DNA of 64,000 nt from Chaetoderma sp. LZ-2023a. Its lineage: Eukaryota; Mollusca; Caudofoveata; Chaetodermatida; Chaetodermatidae. Below, one piece after another: positions 55,873 through 64,000 of the stretch (position 1 is its first letter; every line of letters starts with the position of its first letter). The position numbers and the translations under genes are program-made. The notes below the pieces were generated by a model. It ran no database searches, was not told the origin of the DNA, and saw only the letters and a program-made list of their open reading frames with translations. The stretch lies in NCBI GenBank assembly GCA_034401795.1, contig CM067367.1:53774269-53838268 (forward strand). The letters run 5' to 3'.

Positions 55873-56511
55873 GGCCGGCCGATGCTGACCAGGTGGTGCT
55901 GATCATTGCCCCGTCAGGACACTGGAAAAACATCTTGCTGCGGGCTCTCCTGGCCGAACATCTACACTCAATACATCCTTCTGGTGTCTGACTCCGCCAC
56001 TGAGGTGGTTGACAGTAATGGTCAATGGTACAATGGCCCAATCACCAAGACGCAGAACCTGCAAGCACTGATGGAGAAACTGCTGGCAGCCCGACTCACA
56101 GAACCACTTGTTCTAGTTATCGATGACCCTGCAATGGACCAGAAGACAGTCACCTACCTCAGCAGCATCACCAGGCACATCCGGCACACAAAGATAACTG
56201 TCTTCATCCTCTTTCAGAAGTACACCCGCGAGATCTCACCAGACATCCGCCACAATGCCCGGTTGCTATCCTTCAGCTCCAAGTGTGGACGTGCCCTGCT
56301 CGAGACCATATACGACAGCCTAACCCTTAAGGAGACCAAAGGGGACTTTATCGCAGGTGTACAGAGGGCAGCTGAGCTGTACCGCTTCATCTTCAGCAAC
56401 AAGGAGACAGGTGAGCTGTCACACTTCAAGCCATCTCTGGAAAAGGTGCAGACTGTCACCTACAAGCTGAATCCAGCCAGGAAACAAGCCTTCTCTACGC
56501 GTCATCGCTGA
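55851..56511 (+). pseudogene. A32/FtsK-HerA-type DNA-packaging ATPase, frameshifted
   Basis: About 220 codons, the usual size for packaging ATPases of Polinton-like elements and related DNA viruses, which pump genome DNA into capsids. The N-terminal frame from ATG 55851 reaches the beta-strand and first glycine of the Walker A loop (VVLIIAPSG); then a one-base insertion near 55918 moves the rest, including the Lys-Thr, into another frame (open to 56511). Downstream are Walker B (LVLVIDDP), and FILFQKYTREISPDIRHNA, which carries the sensor Gln and the Arg-Asn pair typical of this family. The broken P-loop means no functional product. It converges on the minus-strand gene ending at 56533, 21 bp away. 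Family assignment is good; assignment to Polinton versus adintovirus is open. Confidence 0.75.
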
Positions 56512-56532
56512 CACTGTCGGCCGCAACTTTTT

Positions 56533-57275
56533 TCATTCATCAGAAGGCTGCGCGGTCTCCGCTACTTCGTGCGAGTTCTCCTCTACTTCGTCAGATGCTT
56601 GAGGACCTTCATCAGAAGCTTGAGGAACTTCGTCAAAAGCTTGAGGAACTTCGGCAGTTTCGTCAGAAGCCTGTCGCTTAAACTGTTGCTGAAACTCTAT
56701 CCACTGAGGGTCAGAGTCTAGGACTCTCTTCTTCTGGAACTTCTCACGGAAGACCCACTTTTTCCATGCGCGACTGGCATCGTGCTTGCGAGTGGATTTG
56801 ATGAGATAGTCCTGGTAGTTATCTGGGAATTTCAGAAATGCTGGCCGATTACTTGCCAATCTCCTGCGCCCTCTTTCGTTGAAGATGTGCTCAATAGCCT
56901 CCTTGCGGCCAACGGTGAACCCCGCCTGAGTACCTTCTGCATGACCGGTGTCGTGGCTCTCCACTACAGCGGCACTGACCTCCATGAAGCAGTTATTTGC
57001 ACCAGACTGGAGGCTATCCAGCATATCTCGCTCTTCCTGGCTATGGATGCTAAATACGGCAACCCACTTCCCGACCGTTAGTAGATCTTTGGGATCGACC
57101 CTCACCCTTTGGAGACCTAGAATAACGGGACTGTTGGTTTGGGCCACAGGTAGGTTGAGTGCCCTGCCCTGGGTGCTGTCAAACTTCCGGTAGAGTATCC
57201 GAGTCAAGAGTTCTTTTGTACTACGAGCTGGCGCTCCTTCCTCTATGGCGGCCGGTATCTCCGCATCAGACAGAG
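56533..57275 (-). CDS. Unknown protein with SDE-rich tail, 5'-truncated
   Basis: The open frame is continuous for at least 224 codons from about 57207 and extends in frame (DAEIPAAIEEGAPARSTKEL) to about 57275, where tandem repeats begin. No ATG is seen, so the N-terminus is probably missing. The body contains VILGLQRVRVDPKDLL, WVAVFSIHSQEERDMLDSLQ and FLKFPDNYQDYLIKSTRKHD, then a basic region (KKWVFREKFQKKRV). The last ~45 residues are degenerate repeats of QASDE/QAFDE type, highly acidic. It converges tail to tail with the ATPase. I do not recognise the family; a virion or terminal-protein-like role would be speculation. Confidence 0.5.
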
Positions 57276-57276
57276 G

Positions 57277-58250
57277 TGGGTCACAAACTGAGGGTAGGGG
57301 GTGGGGTCAAATCTGGGCATAAATCTATTGTAATGCAACTGATTGAAACTGGAAACTTTGGGGATGATTGCACATATGGCCAGGGATGTGCATGATACTT
57401 TTGAAATTTTGGCATGACCCCAGGGGTGGAAAATATGGGATAAAAAATATTATTTTTCCAAAGCTTGCCATGTCGCATCTCATTTTCAAGACAATGATGA
57501 GTAGACTACAGTACAGGCAATTATTTTGATCTTGGGTCAAACTGAGGGTGTGGGAGGGGGTGGGGTCAAAAGTTGGCATCAATCTATTGTAACGCAATTC
57601 CTCGTAGACCATTTCAGATAGAAACTTGAAACTTTCTGTCTGTATGATTACACATATGGCCAGAGATGTGCATGGCACATTGGAATTTTGATATCACCCC
57701 CAGGGGCAGGGGTGGGGGAAATGGTGGGCAGAAACTAAATTTTAGCAAATGTGGTCATATCACATGTCATTTTGAAGCTTGTAGTTAGTAGACTATAGTA
57801 CAACAAATTTTTTTTGTTCTTGAGTCAATCTGACGGTAGTGGCCAGGGGTCAAACTTATTTTTCAACACTGGCTCATCCGATTTCAATGAAACTTTACAG
57901 AAGTATTCTGTACAGGGATGTGATCTACAAACAATGGATTTAATTTTGGGGCATTTTAACTATTTTTTTCACGGTTTTGGACTTGGACATTTTTTCAACA
58001 ATGGCTCACCAGATATCAACAAAATTGTACAGCAGAGTTATATACTCTGCAAGAAGTACTATCTGCATCATTACTAGTTTCATTTGGGAAAAAATTCCAA
58101 GATCAGACTATCCTCAGTTTGGTAAAAAAATGTCCATGTTTAATTGGTTACACTTGTTTGTTGGTGCATTACTGAATATGTGTATTACAAACCATGTCAA
58201 GTTTGCTTTGCTAATCAACACTATCCATGCCTTTACAGGCTAGACATTGT
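57277..58250. repeat. Tandem repeat, ~255-290-bp unit, ~3 copies
   Basis: GGGTCA.AAACTGAGGGT, GGGGTGGGGTCAAA, TCTATTGTAA.GCAA, CACATATGGCCAG.GATGTGCATG and GGGGT recur from about 57277, 57533 and 57820. It ends in a diverged part (ATTTCAATGAAACTTTACAG, then unmatched sequence to about 58250). It truncates the gene at 56533-57275. Confidence 0.75.
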
Positions 58251-58286
58251 ACGCTTCAGCGTTCTTGTTGTGACCAAATCTGACCG

Positions 58287-58440
58287 TTAAACAGGTAATT
58301 AAAAGATCTTCAAGAATGTCCCATTTGCAGGCTATGAAAAAACTATTTTTGAAAAGTTAGCATTGCAATGTGTGGCTATATTTAATCGAGCCAGTCATTC
58401 CAGTGGTAACTTTTCAAAAATAGTTTTGACCTTTCTTCTT
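58287..58440. mobile_element. MITE family B copy
   Basis: GAATGTCCCATTTGCAGGCTATG and GAGCCAGTCATTCCAGTGG with a palindromic body; TTAA at 58287. The right end abuts the 3' end of the LINE. Confidence 0.65.
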
Positions 58441-58444
58441 CTTG

Positions 58445-61400
58445 GGTTCATCTTTCATGACAGTAATCTTAGACTGTTTTCCCTATTTGGTGCATGAAAG
58501 CTGCAGTGGTCATCAAACTGTCTCTCTCTTCTGATCTTCTCTTCAAATGATACTTCAATAGGCCAGAAGCTTCTAGCGTGTTCATATCGCTGGCAGTGCT
58601 GCAAGAGATGTTCTGCTGTTTCTTCTGCCTGCTGACACTCACAAAGTGCTGAATCTGTAATCTTGAGGCAGTGAAGATGTGCATTGAGACGATTGTGATT
58701 AGGCCTCAATCTGAAGATACATGTCTGATCCTCTCGACTGAGGCTGTGTATTGCATCATTATGCTGCCTGCTGGTGGTTCTTGGGACTTTAATCACATGA
58801 ATTAGATGCTTCAGTTCTTCAAAGTCAACCTCGCGGTTGAATTGTTCTTTGTTTGACCCTTCCTTAGCCAATTGATCAACTTTGTCATTTCCTGATATGC
58901 CACAGTGCAAGGGGATCCACTGTAAGTTGACATTGTTCGCCTTAGCCAGTTGTGTAAGATATTCATGAATTAAATCTGTGCTTTCCTTTCCACTGTCCAG
59001 CGCCTGGAGCGCTGAGAGGGCCAGGTGCTGAGAGGGGGTCTGTCAGAAAGACATTATTTTCATTTCTGGTTTTACGTTGTATCAGCTTTTCTTTAGCACA
59101 TCAGTGCCTTGATATCTGCAGTGTAATTGCAACAGTGCTTCCCTGTTCACAAGCATGAGTCTGCCATATCTCCACATGGAAACCGATTGTGAGCACCGGC
59201 TTCTGCATTCTTGACAGCCTGGATAGCTGATCCATCTGTATGGATCCACTCATCCTCAAGGTAGTGTTCTGCAATATCACTCAACTTTGTTTGTCAGCTC
59301 TGCTTGATGTCCCTTGCTTTCAATCCCTGGAATCGAGGGCCAGATTGAAATTGTGTTTTATATTTCAGAAGCTTTCCACAGTTCCCTCTCAGAGATAGCA
59401 GTTATGCTTCTACATCTGGGGAAGATGTCTGACTCTCTGCTTTCAATTTTCTTCGAAGTTAATAAGAAATTAATCCTCTTGAGCCTTGCTCTAGGCATTT
59501 GGTGAGTCAACATATGCATGGGATGGTGAGGCATCAATTTGAATTTCTCGTATTGAATCTCGGCCTTGATTTCTCGTCTCTGCTGAAGTTGCTTGATATT
59601 GTTAAGTTCTTCCATTGCTGCTATTGGAGTGGTCTTCATAGACCCTGTTATGAAGAGCCTGATTTTATACCGTATCCAGTGTCTGAAGGGTGCTTATAGC
59701 AGCTGTCATCCATGATGATGAGCCGTATTCGATGATGGGCTTAACTGATCCAGAGTAGACCTGTTTCAGAATTTTCATGCTAGCTCCCGATTTTGTTCCA
59801 GTGAGCTTCCACATAACTGCCCGCTTTCAATTGGCTATACCTTCAGCTTTTCTGATTTGCACCTTCCAGATTAGTCCTTTGTCAAATGTCAGACCAAGGT
59901 AAGTTGCTTCATCCTCAAAGTGCAGAACTGAGTCACCAAATTTCAGACTTGTCTTGTGTTTCTTTTTAGTAGATAGTGTGAAGAGAGTGGCGATTGTCTT
60001 CTCTTTGTTGATCTGGACAAACCATCTTGTAACCCAAGAATTGAGGTGATCAATTGTGAGTTGCATGCGGTAATTGGCCATTGACACATAGTCCTCACAG
60101 CTCCATATCACAAGATAGTCAGCATACATGCAGCTCTGAGTCCCATTGGAAGGTTCTCCACCAGTTCATTGATGAATACTGTGATGAGGGTGGGAGAGAC
60201 CCTGACCACCCTGAGGTACACCATGTTGTAGCGTGACTTTCTTGCTGCTCATCCCATTCAGCTGTACTGATGCCTTTCTATTGTGGAAAAACAGGCATAT
60301 CCAGCTGTACATTTTCCAGAGATACATCACTGTTCCTGAGCTTTTGGAGGAGTCCATGCTTCCATACTTTATCAAATGCCTTCTGCTGATCAACCCACAC
60401 AGTGATGGTATGCTTTTTCTGTTGGAATGCCTCCTCAATAGACTGTGTCAGGTATGTTGTTTGATCCTCAGTAGATCTATGCTTTCTGAAGCCATTTTGT
60501 TCATTCGCTAAGAGGTTGTTGCTTTCAAGATGTTGAAGCCTTTGGGTGAGTATTCTTTCCATGGCTTTGACAGTGCAACTAGTCAGACTGATAGGTTGGT
60601 ACCTTGCACCTTTGGATTTATTCTTGCGTTTCTTCAGTACAGGGATTATGTTGGCTTTTCTCCAAGACTGAGGAACTTCTGTGTACCAACTGTGGTTGAA
60701 AATCTCCAAAAGCTTGCCCTTTCCAATAGTGCCCAGATTCCTCAACATCTCATTGGTTATTCCATCTGGTCCAGACTTCCTGCTTTTCCGAACTTTCAAG
60801 TTCTTCTCCAACTCGCTGATGGTCAGAAGCGCCTCCATTCTTGCGGCATGTGTTTTGTCTCTCTTTTCTCCTTTGCAGACTTCATTGCAGCTTTTTACAA
60901 CTTATTGGACATCTAGATTGCTTACTTTCTGAAACATACAAGCAAAGTGTTCAGCAGCAGCCTCTCCTGTTTTAATTTCACAATCCTCTTCAAGAGTTAT
61001 GTTCGGTACTCTGGTGTTTTGCACTGTTTTCATCATTGAACTGCTTCACAAGCCTTCAGAGGTTGTTCGTATCATTCTCAAGATTTAATCTTGAAAATTT
61101 TTCTCTCCACAATTCTCTGGTGGCTCTGATTTTGTCTTTCAGATACTTTGCCTTGGATTGTTGGGGTCTCACACGGTTGGCTTCTGTTGGGATATTCTCT
61201 GAAATTTCCGTTGCGTTGGGCATTTCTTCATGTAACTTTTGCAGAGATGGACTCAAGTAAGGTCTGTAGTTTTTCCTGGATCCCCTAGGGATGTATTTGC
61301 GAGCAGCAGAGGGTAAAGCAGAGTTAAGCTCTTTAACAACTTTATTGATGTTTTGGTTTTTGACATCAATGTCCGTGTGGTCTGATTTCGGTCAATCTCA

Positions 61401-62060
61401 ATATCCATGTTAATGGTAATGAAAACATGGTGGTGATCACTGCCTCCAAGTTGTTCCCCAAAAATATGCAGAGATTCTTGATGTAGATTTTGTATGCCAT
61501 CGTCTTGAGTAGAATGGAGGGGGGGGGGGGGGGAGGGTGTGAGAGAATCAGCTTCTGCTCATCCATCCAATTTTCAAAGTCCTCACCCCTCCTATCAGTA
61601 GAATGGTAGCCCCATAACTCAGAGCGACTGTTGACGTCACCAGCAACGATAATTGAATCTGGGTGAACTGGCATTTTTCCGAAATTCAATGGTTGATTAT
61701 TAGGGCAGCAATAGTTGACAATAGTGATAGGACATTTCTCTGGAATTATCTTGATTGTGAGAATTTCAGGTCCTTCCTTGTCTCTCTGAACTTCAATGGC
61801 ATTTAGGTTATTCCGGACCAGGGTTATGACTCCTCCTTTATGTCTTCCATCCCTGTCAGATTTGAAGCACTGAAACCATCTTATACAGAATCTTCTATTG
61901 GCATTTAGATGAGTTTCTTAAATACACGCGACATCTACACCCTTCTCCTTGAGAATTTGGCTACGCTCTGTTTACTTGTTAGAAACTCCTTCAGCATTTC
62001 ATTACATGATAGTCAGCCATTTGCTTACTTGTTCTTTAGGTTGGACAATCTTCTTCCTTT
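58445..62060 (-). pseudogene. Non-LTR retrotransposon (endonuclease, RT, RNase H), decayed
   Basis: Reading right to left on the minus strand: an APE-type endonuclease (ETHLN near 61910; SIIVAGDVNSRSELWGYHST near 61650), a linker (SKAKYLKDKIRATRELWREK, 61160), and reverse transcriptase 60838-59827 with KSGPDGITNEMLRNLG, SWRKANIIPVLKK, NEQNGFRKHRSTEDQ, VWVDQQKAFDKVW and QHGVPQGGQGLS. The active-site box reads MYADYLVIW, having lost its second aspartate. RNase H and C-terminal parts lie at 58910-58455 (GISGNDKVDQLAKEG; CECQQAEETAEHLLQHC). Frames are broken by stops, frameshifts and a poly-C/G run (61520-61535). Length about 3.6 kb, near full length for ORF2. RNase H plus APE suggests the I/Jockey group. 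It is antisense to the zinc-finger gene. Confidence 0.88.
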
Positions 62061-62069
62061 TTCTCCAAT

Positions 62070-62165
62070 GTCAAGTAAATTTTCAAAAATAATCGCTTGG
62101 TCTGCAAATGAACTTTTCTCAAGACAACTGCAGAAGCCGTTTTTGGCCAGCTTGAGTGTGAAGCA
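62070..62165. mobile_element. Half of a MITE family B copy
   Basis: AAATTTTCAAAAATAATCGC, TTGGTCTGCAAATGAACTTT, CTCAAGACAACTGCAGAAGC and TTTTTGGCCAGCTTGAGTG correspond to the right half only; the left half is missing at the LINE 5' end. Confidence 0.65.
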
Positions 62166-62600
62166 TTGGATACATCAATTAGACTGGATGGAGCCCTATA
62201 AAGCATCAACGATACAGGATAGGACGTCCCTCTGATGGATAAAACATATTCATGATGTCATGATCATCTTGGATATATGTACATGTATTAGTTTGAAAGA
62301 TATTTTGTTCATCTCTGGCATGTATGTACCTACCACATATAAGCATGCATGCACACACATACACATTGCATGCACATGCAAAGGTGAAGAAAAGAAAGTT
62401 TTCTGGAAAATTTACCAACATATTTTTCCAGAAAGTTTTCTGGTCATCTAAGGATGCAATTGCAAATTTGTATTTCCCTATTGCATTAATACCGATGCTT
62501 TTGCTACTAATATAAGTTAATAGATTTAGATTTGTGTCATCTATTGTCATGGCTGAAATGGCTTGCATCAGGTTACACTATCACTATAGTTCAGAAATAA
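62166..62600. other. No gene; small inverted repeat
   Basis: GAAAGTTTTCTGGAAAATTT and AGAAAGTTTTCTGG around 62393-62440 form a short direct/inverted mix. A 120-codon minus frame (62568-62206) is unrecognised. Confidence 0.35.
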
Positions 62601-62604
62601 CAAA

Positions 62605-62735
62605 TTTCCAAACAATGCTGTTAAATATCTTGAACCCAATTTGCTTAAAAAAGAGCTATTGCTGCTATAGGCAGTAATGGCTTGGCAGAAATGGCTTCCT
62701 AGCAAGTTGTGTTCAAAATATTCAACAGGAAACCT
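62605..62735. repeat. MITE palindrome
   Basis: TGTTAAATATCTTGAACCCAA and TTGTGTTCAAAATATTCAAC flank GCTATTGCTGCTATAGGCAG and GGCTTCCTAGCAA. Confidence 0.7.
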
Positions 62736-62949
62736 TTTGCATATCATTCAAAATTGAAGATAATGTTAATTCTGTGTACTGTTACCTTATTTCTGGGTTC
62801 AACTGTACACCAGCTGCATGGAATCATGGATGATGCAATATTGCGTGCGCACGCACGCATGCACGCACACACACACTTCCAATTTTAGGAGAATTCTCTG
62901 GAAAAATATCGGAAAATTTTCTGGAAAAATAACATCACTAGAATATATA

Positions 62950-63620
62950 ATCCATCTTTAACGCTTAGTAATCCAACACATACAAATTGTATGTCTTTAC
63001 CCCTTAATAAACATTCTGTTGAATATTTTGAAACTAATTTGACTGGGCAGCAACAGTACCAAGTCAAATTAGTTTCGAAATATTCAACAGCTGACCTGTA
63101 TAGTTTTCTGGTAATTAATAGTCGGGGAGTTCAGACATCGATCGGTCCAACATGGATGAGGTGTGGGTTGGTGGAGATTAGATAGAGATAGGTGGGATTA
63201 GGCTTGTGCGATTATTGCATTGAGTGATATTACCAAGAAAAAACAACAAGCGAATATCAATGACGAAAATTGCAATGGTATTTAGAAAAGTCCGTTTTCA
63301 GGGCAAGAGAAGACTATTTTTGAAAATGTATCACTGGAAGGCCTGGCTTGCAGGCATTCCAGTAAATACATTTTCTTGCCCTGCGAATGGATATGCATTC
63401 ACTAAGCAAAATGTCATTTTTCATGACTGATCACAGTAAAAATTAATTCATTGTTAGCTTTTGGAATATCTTATGTAATAGAAAATATTCACGATTGTTT
63501 GATTATTTAATTTTTAATCATATACATGCATGATTTAAAACATAATCGCGATTTTCGATTTAATCACATAACCACGCAAGCCTAGACGGGACATAGGTAA
63601 AACTGGAAAGGTCCATTCCT
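62950..63620 (-). mobile_element. MITE family A, reverse copy, interrupted
   Basis: TTTAACGCTTAGTAATCC, TTGTATGTCTTTA, palindrome (63013-63088, TATTTTGAAACTAATTTGAC and its complement), CTGACCTGTATAGTTTTCTGG, GGGAGTTCAG and GATCGATCGG-type landmarks lead to GAGATAGGTGGGA at 63197. The end (GACGGGACATAGGTAAAAC, TGGAAAGGTCC) resumes at 63585 after an insertion. Confidence 0.78.
63199..63584. mobile_element. Insertion inside a MITE, with inverted ends (hAT-like?)
   Basis: Left end TAGGCTTGTGCGATTATTG, right end (reverse complement) TAGGCTTGCGTGGTTATG. Flanks GGTGGGAT and GACGGGAC could be a worn 8-bp duplication, which would suit hAT, but the match is imperfect. The interior includes a MITE-B-type palindrome (63278-63395: AAGAGAAGACTATTTTTG and TTGCCCTGCGAATGG). 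No coding capacity. Confidence 0.6.
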
Positions 63621-64000
63621 TTCAATGTGCGATGAAAAAAACATAAATTTGACTGTTTAGGCTGAAAGCAGACAAAGTTCATATATTGTGTATATAAATG
63701 TGAGGTCTTGTAAGCTACGTGCAAAGTAGCAAGTAGGGCAATAGATCATGGATTAAGTATCACAGTTAGATTGTCAGTCATAGCATCCTACAATCACAAT
63801 TTAAAATCAGTCATACTGGTATGCTTCTGAACATTTTAAAACTTGTTTGATTGGAAACTATTGTCAGGGAGAAACTGTTTCCGATAAAATTTGATTTAAA
63901 GTTCAACAAAATTTTGTTTAATCTTTAATTGTCCAGCCAGGTAAAACTGGCTGTTACAGTGGTCTTGATGAATGTCCATTTGCATGCCAGTAGACTTTTT
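63621..64000. other. MITE remnants to the right edge
   Basis: A worn family-A palindrome at 63822-63912 (GAACATTTTAAAACTTGTTTG / AAATTTGATTTAAAGTTCAAC). The left part of a family-B element starts near 63947 (GGTAAAACTGGCTGTTACAG, GTCCATTTGCATGCC) and is cut by the window end. No gene. Confidence 0.55.

Overview
The window reads as AT-rich nuclear DNA from an invertebrate animal. The evidence is spliced coding exons with consensus GT/AG sites, a very large C2H2 zinc-finger gene, Tc1-type DNA transposons, several non-LTR retrotransposons, abundant fold-back MITEs and long simple repeats. Repeat ends of the type CAGGTGAGCGATACAGG...CCTCTTGT and cores containing CCAAGATGGCCGCC suggest a marine lophotrochozoan, most likely a mollusc (bivalve-like). 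That taxonomic call is inference from remembered repeat styles, not a search. There is no bacterial or organellar gene organisation. LAYOUT: The left edge carries the 5' end of a U2 snRNA-like sequence (minus strand). Positions 0.1-16.8 kb hold only repeats: a degenerate ~170-bp array, a tandem-core element split by a 1.47-kb inverted-repeat transposon that itself carries a MITE, and two head-to-head decayed LINE fragments. Positions 16.8-20.0 kb contain two Tc1-like elements: one apparently intact (DD34E transposase, matching terminal repeats), one killed by an in-frame stop and truncated at a long TA run. Positions 20.6-22.9 kb hold two more LINE fragments, the first invaded by an inverted duplication plus about 90 TA units. 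Positions 23.1-23.7 kb are a GC-rich block of unknown nature. Positions 24.4-37.4 kb are dominated by tandem-core elements with hairpin ends and by an array of CCAAT-box-like units. The only convincing host protein gene runs left to right: a start-codon exon at 39128-39373, a ~6.9-kb intron packed with repeats, and a 6.3-kb exon at 46309-52644 encoding 34 further zinc fingers. It ends at a splice donor, so the gene continues beyond anything recognised here. The protein looks like a nuclear, DNA-binding repressor: 35 C2H2-type fingers, a PLDLS CtBP-recruitment motif and a SUMOylation-type IKTE motif. The rest of the window (52.6-64 kb) is formally its next intron. Inside it lie a compact, GC-rich, virus-like gene block (about 53.8-57.3 kb) with a decayed A32/FtsK-HerA-type packaging ATPase and small minus-strand genes spaced by exactly 2 nt, resembling a Maverick/Polinton or adintovirus-type remnant, and then a decayed 3.6-kb LINE with endonuclease, reverse transcriptase and RNase H parts. 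HOW IT FITS TOGETHER: apart from the zinc-finger gene (and perhaps U2), almost everything is mobile DNA nested in mobile DNA. The most distinctive items are (1) the virus-like block, (2) the family of elements that keep the same hairpin ends while carrying different or different-length tandem cores, and (3) the giant exon bracketed within tens of bases by TTAA-flanked palindromic MITEs. All homology statements rest on motif recognition by eye; no database search was possible.
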